A stretch of DNA of 64,000 bases from Heliocidaris tuberculata (taxonomy: Eukaryota > Echinodermata > Echinoidea > Camarodonta > Echinometridae), in the NCBI GenBank assembly GCA_025618425.1, contig CM046845.1, positions 2,774,541 through 2,838,540 on the forward strand, in the 5' to 3' direction. A model generated the notes under the pieces. That model saw only the letters and a program-made list of their open reading frames with translations. It made no database searches and was not told the origin of the DNA. Below, piece after piece: positions 23,273 through 33,895 of this stretch. The translations under genes and the position numbers were made by a program. Within the stretch, counting starts at the first letter, position 1. Each line of letters opens with the position of its first letter.

Positions 23273-26021
23273 CTAGCTATAGTCAGACCATGCGGACACT
23301 AGGACGTCGAAAGGCTCAGGTTTGCGAGCGAGTTCTAAGATACCATTCAATGGGATGGCATCTCGACCAGGTGGTAGAGAAAACTTGATCTGTTGAACCA
23401 TGGAAGTGAAGAAAAGAAACAGCTCCATCTTTGCTAACTGGTCTCCCATGCACATTCGCTTTCCTGTACAGAAAAGAAGAATAGGGCAAATTCCAAGGTA
23501 TTTTGTCCCACATACAATACGGACTACATCACAAAATGACTGTAAATTGTAGCTTGGATTAGACCTACTGATGTTGTTTATTTCTCAATGATAATTGATA
23601 AAGTACTATCATGACTATGGGATAACTTTAATGATGACGTCACACACAACATTGATTTAACAAAATTTGGAGCTCCTGGGATTTAAAAGAGATGGGCAAG
23701 AGGCAAAAATCAAACTATACTTACCAGCAGAGAAGGGTAACAAATTCTCGGGCTGCTTGACGAGGGTGCCATCATCCTGCAAGAACCTATCAGGGTTGAA
23801 CTGTTTGGGATCTTTCCACACATCGGGGTCATGGTGTAGAGACCTGTATGGAGTACATTCATAATGTGATGTGCTCGCGTTCTTCTACTTCGACAAGCTA
23901 CAGACCATTATCATTTACCTTTTCTTCATTTATATTTTTAACGTCAAGACAGGCGATTTTTAAGGCTTATTCCATTTAACATTTAGGTCCGCTCATACAA
24001 GTGCAGGGGCGTAGATAGCGGGGGGGGGGGTATGCATCTCCCAACTTTTCAGGTGGGGGATGGAATGCACAAACATCTCCCAGGTTTCACCCCCCTCCAA
24101 AAAAAAAACAACAAAAAAACAACAACAACAAACAAACAAAAACACAACCCCCCCCCCAAAAAAAAAAAAATGATGGAAAATATACGTTTCTATTATATGT
24201 TGCAGATAAATATAATTGGATATATTATATCTTAATATCATTGAAATTTATATATTCTTTATTTCAATATATATATCTTATTTATTTATCTACAATATTG
24301 TAGATTTATATGAACTTTTTAATATTTATCTACAATTCTGTCGTTCCTTCTGATTTTTCCCGATATATGTTTAACACTACTAGAAAGTGAAAACCATCTA
24401 CTTCAAATTATGCATTGGTGTTGATCTGGGAGGGATATGAAAGTATAATTTTTTTTTTAAATGAACGGGGTGGCCTGTGTTACCATCCCCCAATATATTT
24501 TGAGGTGATTTTTTCAAAGCCATTATGCAGAAAAATTATTTAGATTAAAAGTACATGTAATTATTCTCAATTTAGAAGGTTCAGTCAGTAACTTTCCTTT
24601 ATAATGCAATTTTGCCACACTCATGTTATTAGTAATACTAACAATTTTCAAAATTGAAATGAAAATATGGTCACAGGAATCGAATGTGGTGGGGAAAGAG
24701 GGATTACATCACCCCAATATTTATCAACTATACAAAGAAGAATGATGAATGATGAAAATGATGACAATCATGCAGACCCAGTGGAAGCACCGCTCCGGGG
24801 GTTGCATGTGGGCACAGTGCCCCTAATTTTTCCTTTAACTTCAGATAAGTACCCCCATTTTTCTTTCGAATAAGTTCCCTTTCCATATTCTTATAAGTGC
24901 TCATTTTGATAATTACACCTCATCCCTCACCTTACCTTTGATAAATGCTCCTATTTCAACAAGAGCATTTATCCCTTTTTATCCATTTTATCCCTTTTAA
25001 TGTAACAAGTCATTTTTTTTCTTTGTAATATAAAGGCACTGATTTAATTTTTCTACTTTATAGGAACATTTTTCCGTTCTTATAATTTATAAATGCCCCT
25101 TTTCAGGTGTGATTAGTTCCTCCTTTCACCTCTGATAAATGCCTTTGCTACCTTTTCTAGACATTCATTTATTTTTCTTATAAGTGTCCTTTTCCCCATA
25201 AGTACCACATTCCCTTTTCCATAACATGTGCCCCTAATCCAAAGTGATTTAAAGGTCATGTAAAGTTTTGGTAAGCCCTCAAAAACTCTTCGTCAGATTT
25301 CTTCAATTTTTGTTGATAAATAGCAAGATACTAGCAATACTAAGACACTGTGAAGATTTCGCCTCTTAAAGTTTAATATTAAACAAATAAGAGGCAAAAA
25401 CTAATTTATGTGCCGGGACAGGCACGTAAAATCCCAACAAAGGCAGCATGTGCTATACACTGTACACACACGTGTAAAACCAATAATGAGTAGCTACACA
25501 CAGTGCACACACGCTGTCTCTATGCGAAGCCCCAAGATTGCTGTGCGGGGAGCCGTCGGGGTGGAAGGGTCCTAGCATAATGGCAGTGATCAAGCATTCC
25601 TGACAGATATTTACACTGAAATTCACCAGAAATCATAAATGGAATACCAAATGTCTCTTACAGACATCTATTGATACAAGGAGAACAACATAAGACTATA
25701 TTTAACATGTTTCTTTTCAATTTCCTTTTTGCTACCAATACTGTACATGAGCTTTAAAGTCAATATTCACCAATGATCGCTTGCTACGCTCGCTCGTATT
25801 AAAAGTATAACTTATTAAATAAATTTTCATTGTAAAAGTTTTTAAAATGAAACCCCATCAGAATTGCATTTCCCCGTTTTTATATTACAATGTAATTGCG
25901 ACCTCACTAATTTTGAATATTGTTTGCTCGCTCGCTCAATATTCAAATCATACTACAAAACTGAAAAGCATGATGCTTAAGTTGTATCTTGGACATGTCA
26001 AGATAGAGAAAAGCCATATAC

Positions 26022-26086
<65 letters not shown>

Positions 26087-26124
26087 TGTATATGGTTTTT
26101 CTCTTTACATGTTCCAAGATACAA

Positions 26125-26207
<83 letters not shown>

Positions 26208-26212
26208 ATATA

Positions 26213-26276
<64 letters not shown>

Positions 26277-26355
26277 CCTTGAGGGAAATCATACCCCCAC
26301 TTATGAGGACCTGTCTACGCCAATGTACAAGTGGATCTGCATTTTCATGACAGCG

Positions 26356-26388
<33 letters not shown>

Positions 26389-27137
26389 AGATTGAGGAGA
26401 AGAGCGGTTCCTTTGGGAAGCTTAAATCCCGCTAGAGAGGCATCCCTTGATGCCTCTCGGGGTACCAGTGGTGCCACGGTGGCCAGACGTTGGACCTCGA
26501 AGAGTGCCGCTTGGGTGTAGGGTAAACCAGAACGATGCGACAAGGAGACTTCTTTCTGGCCAATTTCCTGTAAGAGAAGGCACATGCAGGGATAAAAAGG
26601 AAATGATTAGCAATAAGGTGAAGGAGGGAAATCGGTGTGAGTTTTTTTATGATCCTAGGGTTTATCTGAATAATGATTTGGCAACACATGAAAAATAATA
26701 TGGATCGTTTCAGGGCTGTTTGTATTCGATAATAATCTCGCAATGGCACAAAATTAATAATCAAAATTAACAATCAAAAGTAAAAATATGCCTCTTCCAA
26801 AGGCACTTCCAATAACTGTTCTTAGGCTTGGTGGCACAGGAGGGGTCGGAAATATTCTTGGACCCTGCGTTAAACCCCATACGTGATAATCCAAAAGGAC
26901 GAAAGTAAAATAACTCACATTTATTATTTCATCGTGAATTTTCTGCTGGATCTCAGGGCATGTGACGAGGTAAGCGACCGCCCATGTCATGGTGGTAGAC
27001 ACGGTATCGGTCCCAGCCAGGAAGAGGTCCACCAGGACAAAGTCCAGGGCTTCCAGGGAATAGCTGTCCGGGTCCGTGCGACGATTGATGAGGTAGGCGT
27101 CCAGGAAATCGGTGACCACGGGTTCGTCTGGTCGTTC

Positions 27138-27204
<67 letters not shown>

Positions 27205-30200
27205 CAATACAATGTAATAACAATAATATGATAAAATAATGAGATGAATATAGTGCCTGATTAGTAAATACTGAAGGGATAGGCCTATTTATCATGAACG
27301 GGAGCGGATGGTCCTGGACCGGACCAAAACAATATGCCGTCAAGTTTGCCGACAATAAACCCACAAACATGACAAATGTAACACTTACTTTTGATTAAAG
27401 TACATACAGTATTTATAAGCTGTATTTTTGGAATGAAACCAGACAAAGTCATAATTACGAGTAGTATTCATCAAGATAAAAACATATATATACTCAAATC
27501 CTGGGTCCTACCCTCCCCCAATCCCAACTGAAAAAAAAATGGGAATATGGGGGGGGGGGGAGAGACAAAGAAAAATGGCGAATATTTTGTCGCTTTTTTA
27601 AATTCTAATTTTCATTCCCAAAATCATTTTTCGGGGGGGGGGGAAATTCGCCCGACCCCTTCATACTGACAATCTTGGATCCAGCCTGCATGCTACCAAC
27701 AAAATTAATGAACTATTTAAGAGATATAAATAGATAACAATGAAATTTGTAGCCATAAATTGTTATTTCAAACTTCAAAATGAAATGCAAAATTAATCAG
27801 AGGTAGAAGACTCAAAGAAAAGGTAATACTTTGGTGAAAAGTTGTTATCAAGATCTTTAAATAAATACCTTTACAAGCATCGATTCGTTTCTGTCGAATT
27901 TCGATCTCCTGGTGGAAAAAGGACTGAATTTTTTTCCAACCACGAAACATATTCCTCCATTTATCCTGGTATTTGATCACAGGCCAAAGGGAGGGAAACA
28001 GGGCTAATAATGCCCCCTCGTCCCCTGCCATGAGATCTCGCACATTCTTTATCAGTTCATCACCGCTCTCGGAGCCATGGTCGACCCGACGATTAAACAC
28101 CAGCTGGTTGATGACATTGGATGATGTGACACCGAAAGCGACACTCGGGTCTAAGAGGGATCCTTGTTTGGTCTGCAAATGAAAACGAAGAGTGGATAGA
28201 AAAACTCATGCTCGTTCACCACACCATATACCCAATAGGGAAATGGATGAAAATGGTAGAATTTCGAATGCAACCTTGATCGATTTTGTTTTATTTCACC
28301 AAATGTTACAATGCTTTACAATTTTTCATGATAATTTTTTTTATTTCATAATTTTGCCTACAATATTAAAGAGTTAACATTAAACTTAGACAATATGCAA
28401 GCTGCATTCATAGATTTTCTTCAAAGGAATGTCACTATGGGTGGCGATCCGGGGGGGGGGGACGAGGAGACACGCCCCCGGAAATGTTGAAGACTAAATA
28501 GAAATGTATAGCAATTAATGGGTCAAGGCTAGTTGCCCCCCCCCCCCGGTGGTGACAATAAATCGAGATTATCACATTTTAGGGTTACTTCATAATTCAG
28601 GTCCTCTAGGGTCGTAATTTGACAAGATGGGGTACATTTTGGGGTTGCGTACTTAAGGTATGCTACATGTACTTGGGTTTCAAATGGGTGGGGGGGGGGC
28701 ATGGACCGGTTCTGCCCCCTCCCTCTTCAATATGCCGGTGAGACACACAACTTGCCTTGAAGTAGTTCACAGCATGCCTGGCCTCTTTTAGAATAAGAGG
28801 CTCCAGGGACACTTTGCCGAAGCCCATGCCACGGAGGGCGGTGTGGGCGAACTTCCGTTGTCGCTTCCATTCTTCGTCTGCTCGTGTGTCGAAGAGACCT
28901 GTGACGTAGGGGACATTATACCAACAAAAAATAAATGTTCATCCATCCATGCATCCCAGTCTTATTGATGAGATTGACACCAGAACGGCAACACACAGAG
29001 GAAAAAAACAAATAACAAAAACAAAGAACATGACACCTAATGGCGAAGATTTTGTCATGCAGTGAGCGGTCGTTTTTTTTTTCTTCTCGTCAGCCCTCCA
29101 AAACTCGCTCGAGGTGGGGGGGGGGGGGGGGGGGGGATGCGACAATTTTTTTTTCGACAGCCCTCGGAAAGTCGCTCGCTCAGTGGGGGGGGGGGGGTAT
29201 CAGATGTTTTCCTAGTACATAATTCTCTGACAAGCAACAAAAAAAAAAAAAAGAAAAAAAAATAGGTATAAGTTCGAAAAGGTAGACCGTATTTTTTTTC
29301 GTCTCACCAGACCTCCAAAAGTCGCTCATTGGAAGGGGGGGGGGGGGGGGGTTGGCAAAAAAAAAGAAATTTTCCCAGCGCTTCAAAAGTTGCTCACTGG
29401 GGGGGGGGGGGTATCAGATTTTATTGGGTCCTAATTCTCTGACAAGCAAAAAAAAAAAGGTCTAAAAGGGACGAAAAAAAAATTTCTGTCAAAAGTCAGG
29501 GGGCAATCTTCCCCCCTGCTCCCCCCCCCTTGGGTACACTAGTGGCGACTGGAATATTGCATATGGCGGAAATTGTGGAACTTGGCCTCAAAAGAAAATA
29601 TAGGATGCTGAATTGCATTAGAAAAAAGCATAACAGGGTGTCGTTATACAGTGCGTATCAAAAAAAAAAGTATACCCAACTTTGAGAGCTTCTAATTAAA
29701 ATTTTATAACCGATGCAACTTTGAAATGTATTTCATGGTAAAAAGTAACTTGTTGTCTGTCCAGTGGTACCTCATTCATGACATTTCTGCTATGGATGAC
29801 TGAGCACCGGGGTTTCTTAAAAAGTGTTGTCAAAATCTCCCTTTTCCAAGTTTGGGCTGATGCAACGAATGTGGGTCAAGTCATATGAATGTGTCACTTC
29901 AGTCTAAAATCGTTTTAAAAGTTGAATTCTCCTTTGTGCTTCAATACTTCATTGTTTAAAGTGATCCAGTGTACATATAAGCTTTCAAATGACCTTGTTT
30001 CAATCCATATGATAATCTTTAATTTATTTTAACAGCCTTCTAACTTCTTGTCTTGTGATAACTAAAAACACTCTGCTCATTTGTAAATTGCACCGTTTAA
30101 CATGAATACATGTATGGTGCACACGGTGTTTTTTCGCGAATAGCACATGTCATGAACTCAAAGGTTTACTGACCTTACAGACTAAAAAAAAAGGATACGT

Positions 30201-31664
30201 GTGTTGAGAATTACCAAGGTAACTGATAGCAGACTTTCAAGAAAAAAGATAGCCTTCCAAATACATGTTGTCCATTTTGACTGACTCAGTAAAAGGCTTA
30301 CCTTAAAAGGGGGATGCGGATGAAGCCAAGATGGTGTTATCATGGCAAATAAAATATCATGAATTTAGCTTGTAATAAGCCCTTTCTTGTGTTTGATTTG
30401 ACTTTAACACCTTTTCTATTCAAATGCACAAAATCAATTGATAATAACTGGGCGACTGTTTTCCAACTGAAGTAACTAATGCATAATTGGTTTGACCCAC
30501 GCTCGCTGCTTGAACAGCCCAAACTTGGTACAAGAGGATTTTGACAATACTTTTTGAAAAGCCTGCTGCTCAGTCATATGTGACAGCAAAGTTATGAATA
30601 AGATATCATTACACAGAATATAAGTTGCTATTTACTATGAAATTAATCTAAAGCTCATAGCGGTTATAACTTTTTAATTAGAAGATACCAAAGTTGGGTA
30701 TACTTTTTTTATACGCACTGTGGATTATTTTTAGAAGAGGGGTCGGATTCAAAGTTACGACAGCACGTGTATAGCTGCTAACCTATAAATAGTCGATTAT
30801 AAGGAAAAAAGGGTCCTTATCATACTGAGCGACTTTTGGAGGGCTGGCAAAAAAAATAAAAAATTCTCGCCCCCGTAATGTACATGGGCCGCAGAACCAG
30901 GGGGCTGGGGGCTGCAGCCCCCCCCCCCCCCCACACACACACTTTTTTGAGTAGACACGTGTCATAAAACCTCGGAAAAAAGGTTCGAAATTTGTCGTTA
31001 ATGAATGAAATCAAATCAGCCCCCCCCCCCCCCCACTTTCAAAAACGCTCTGCTGCCCCTGATTCACAATCACAGAGGAGAAAAGAAGATTATATTACAT
31101 GCTCGTGATCCAGGTTTAACTTAGCATCAAGACAAGGCTGGTTCGAAAATGTCACCATGCAGCTTTGAGAACAATTAAACAGACAGGCCAGAGAAAAAAA
31201 AATAAGATAAACATTATCAGCGAAAGAACACAATATAATGGCAGATGACAGTGTATTCTGCGATAGTAAAGCATGATTAAAAAACCGAAAACCAATATAC
31301 CTAGTCGATTGGGATTGAGGGCGAGAACTGTAACAGACTCATCCCGATCTGCGAAGTCTAATCCTGTCTTACAGGTGAGTTCTTTGATCGCTTCCAATCC
31401 ATTAATGATCACCAAAAGCTTCCTCCCGATGTACATTGAGTACACAGAGCCATGTTCTTTGCTCCAATTTAAAAGCAGCTCTAGAAACTCATCGTGTTTT
31501 TTCAGCGAAAATACATTTCCGAAGAAGGGAACTGTGGCTGGTCCTGGAGGGATGTTGAAGCCAGCCCTGGTCCTGTTCTTCAGAAAGACTAAGACTAGGA
31601 TGAAGGTGGTTAGGAAGACGAGTAACGTCCCAAGGTTTTCTGCTATCAATTCTGCGATCGCCAT
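23273..31664 (-). CDS. CYP2: CYP2-like cytochrome P450, complete, 7 exons
   Basis: Haem-thiolate monooxygenase, probably an ER-anchored enzyme of xenobiotic, lipid or steroid oxidation. Exons in transcript order: 31664-31301, 28898-28756, 28172-27869, 27127-26919, 26567-26386, 23843-23725, 23463-23273. They join in phase and sum to 1512 nt, 503 aa. The start at 31664 (MAIAEL) is the first ATG in frame and gives an N-terminal membrane anchor ([18 protein letters not shown]), then the proline hinge [13 protein letters not shown]. Further motifs: [19 protein letters not shown] (C helix), AGTDT at 308-312 (I helix), EVQR at 364-367 (K helix ExxR) and haem loop FSAGKRMCMG with C445. All diagnostic residues are present, so activity is expected. 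The second intron uses a GC donor. Family CYP2 is inferred from motif style; the subfamily is unknown. Confidence 0.95.
24779..25240 (-). mobile_element. Degenerate relative of the 33071-36921 element
   Basis: The left end CAGTGGAAGCACCGCTCCGG followed by GGGCACAGTGCCCCTAATTT corresponds, reversed, to the right end of the element at 33071-36921. The interior iterates ATAAGTGCCCC-like units (reverse of GGGGCACTTAT). The right end is not resolved. Located in a P450 intron. Confidence 0.7.
25979..26126. repeat. Palindrome: 42-45-bp arms around (TA)n
   Basis: The left arm 25979-26023 and right arm 26086-26126 are near-perfect reverse complements (AAGTTGTATCTTGGA ... CCATATACAA) separated by about 60 bp of (TA)n. 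The pair could extrude as a cruciform. More (TA)n and a (TG)n tract follow to 26272. Confidence 0.9.
26127..26272. repeat. (TA)n-(TG)n-(TA)n compound microsatellite
   Basis: (TA)n at about 26128-26172, (GT)n at 26173-26204, then (TA)n to 26272. Located in a P450 intron. Confidence 0.97.
27139..27202. repeat. (AAT)n microsatellite abutting a P450 exon
   Basis: About 21 AAT units. On the transcript strand this is (ATT)n that ends 12 bases before the acceptor of exon 27127-26919 and so supplies its pyrimidine-rich tract. Confidence 0.96.
29060..29480. repeat. Iterated G-tract modules of the CAGGGGCGG family
   Basis: The module CAGCCCTCCAAAA.TCGCTC followed by a G tract appears at 29090, 29157 and 29307, and TTCTCTGACAAGCAA at 29221 and 29430. 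The same modules lie in the MITE at 3984-4308, and reversed pieces lie at 30825-31055. Element ends could not be fixed. Located in the first/second P450 introns. Confidence 0.7.
29648..30721. mobile_element. Tc1/mariner-like non-autonomous element, about 1.07 kb
   Basis: The ends are inverted repeats of about 65 bp: ACAGTGCGTAT.AAAAAAA, GTATACCCAACTTTG, CTTCTAATTAAAA and TTATAACCG appear at the left and, reversed, at the right. CAGTGC ends and a left flank of TA fit Tc1/mariner; the right flank reads TG. No transposase ORF, so it is a deletion derivative. Inside P450 intron 1. Confidence 0.9.
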
Positions 31665-33062
31665 TTTTTTTTTCTTTGTGGTATTCACTGTCTGTAGAGA
31701 CTGTCTAGTCGCGTGACGCTATTGTCTCCATATTGACATTACACTTCTATTCATTTCATAGAAGTCTGTAATTCCACCTATTATCAGCATTACGTCATGC
31801 ATTGTCAGTGGCTTGTTGAGACGGAGGGGGGGGGGGGGGGGGTTATAGAGTAAATATTCGTATTTTCAAGCCTCAAGCCTCAAACTAATAGCACAATCAG
31901 TGAATTTAGTATTTTCCTATCCATTCTGAATAGATTCTCGTAAGTGTCCCACTTATGACTTTATCTATTCAAATTCGAATCACCTTTTTTGACAGTGTGT
32001 GAATAGGCCTAAACACGTGCAGTATCTGACTTCAGGGCAAATAAAACGTTTTCATCAATAGATAAACTTGTATTTTTAAAAAAATTGTATATTACATATT
32101 CGATACATAATTATGATAATAATAAAGATATAACAAATATATTATTAACCCGACGGACTTTATTATTGATTTTATAGTAAGATTATGGTGATGAAATAGT
32201 CATGTAGAATCAAGGGGTGGATTCAAGATTATCTTTAAATATGGGGCAGGGGACTTAGTCCGGAAAATCTCTGACAAGCGAAAAACATAAGGTTCTTGCA
32301 TTTTCAGGTGTTATTTTTACTTTAAAAGAAAAACTGTGACAAGCACAAACTAAAAAAAAAGAGAAAGATGACAAAAAGAGTTCATATGTGCATTTGGGTC
32401 TAAGGGAAGGGGCGATCTGGTTGTGACCCCTTAAATCTGTGCCTGGTAGAATCTACGATTTTGAAATAGTCCGGAATTTAACTGGGAGATGTATAATTGT
32501 CCCAATGAATTGTTCGACACCGTTATCTGACTGAATGAACTAAACTAATGAGAACAAAATTATTTTAATTATCAAATATTATAATGAACAAAATTAGATA
32601 ATTTTTAAAGAGGATATTATCATTCTTTTGAAAACTTTATGATATATATATATATATTATATATATAGATGTATAAAGGTCAATACCCAACACGGCACTT
32701 AATGTCATCAAGGCATTTCGTTCTAATTGCTTCTCTCTACCCTGGTGTATTCAAGTAGGCATCTTATGGGATACAAACGTTATAGGATTGGTTGGATTAT
32801 ATACATGCGGGCTGTGCAAGGTAAAATGCAAAAAATGGCCACTGACTGGAATGCTCTAAATGAGGCCTGCATGGAGAAGGCCCGTCAGAAGCTTTTTGAA
32901 AAGGCGGGGGGGGGGGGGTGAGATTTCATTCACCAAGTGTGGGATAAGAACTGACTATACACTGAAGGCGGACTGAAGGAGACAGTTATTTATAACTGGA
33001 AAATGCTTTATAAAAAAAAATGCTCTTGTTATCATTACAGTATACAGATGTCATTTTCAGAC
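31665..33062. other. Upstream region of the P450 gene, no further gene seen
   Basis: AT-rich with a poly-G run at 31828-31842, a (TA)n tract at 32642-32668 and one TIR element (32211-32445). A 64-codon + ORF at 32727-32921 ends in poly-Gly from a G run and has no family resemblance. The P450 promoter should lie just after 31664. Confidence 0.5.
32211..32445. mobile_element. CAGGGGCGG-family element with 7-8-bp TSD
   Basis: The left end CAAGGGGTGGATTCAAG and reversed right end CAGGCACAGATTTAAG are imperfect inverted repeats flanked by GTAGAAT (32204-32210 and 32446-32452). The interior contains CTCTGACAAGCGA, the module seen in the MITE at 3984. 235 bp, no ORF. Confidence 0.75.
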
Positions 33063-33895
33063 GACGAATTCAGGGGCGGCGGAGCGTCTTTCAAAGTGGG
33101 GGGGCACCAACAAAAAAGGGCATTTTTTGGAAAAAAGGGGCACCTACCTACAAAGGGTGAAAACAAGGCGGAAAATACCACTTCGAGTCATTTTTGGTAT
33201 ACCGCTACAATATGATTAAGGCACTATGAGGATCATTTTCGACACATTACTGTTTCTGTCTTCACATAGTTCCAGATAAAAACTACTTTTGCATTTTGTG
33301 TGTTGGTCTGATTTTTCATTTGCAAGCGAGCGAAGCGAGCGAGCAAAAAATTTAAGATTGTTTTCTAACGCTAGAGGCTATGGTATTTAATTATACACAG
33401 CGATTTCCCTAATATGATAAGAAGATTATATAGTAAATGCGAGCGAGCGTAGCGAGCGAGCTTCGGAAAATTTTTAGAAATTTCTTTTTTTTTTCTCACT
33501 CCTTTTATGATTTAGGGGCAATGATTAATATTGTATAATCTAGGGCATTGTGCCCCTCTTGCCACCAACTCCACTGCCTCAATTTGTGCTGATATCAGTA
33601 GGGGAATCTATTACATGTATTAATATGAAGCCTCTCTGATTATTTGGAGCTAGATATATGGCTCTTTTGTGGACTTTAGGGCACAGTTTGTAAGCGACAT
33701 CGGGATATATAGGTAAAAAGGGGCACTCGGTGTCAAAAGATAAAAGGGGCACTTATCAAAGGGGAAAATGATAACATTAGAAAGGAAAAGGGGCAGTACT
33801 GATCAGAAGTAAAAGGGGGCACTTAAAAAGGTTAACTTATCAGGGGTGAAAAGGGGCACTGATCAGAAGGGAAAATTCCACTGTTAGAACGGAAA

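Noticed and set aside
25948..26520. Tyr/Ile-rich ORFs of 140+ codons
   Set aside because: (TA)n and (TG)n dinucleotide translation overlapping a palindrome and the edge of a P450 exon on the other strand.
31273..31716. 147-codon + strand ORF
   Set aside because: Antisense shadow of P450 exon 1, whose minus-strand reading has a membrane anchor and PPGP hinge and joins in phase with six further exons.
32727..32921. Small 64-codon gene upstream of the transposon
   Set aside because: No family resemblance; ends in poly-Gly from a G run. Could be real but cannot be supported.
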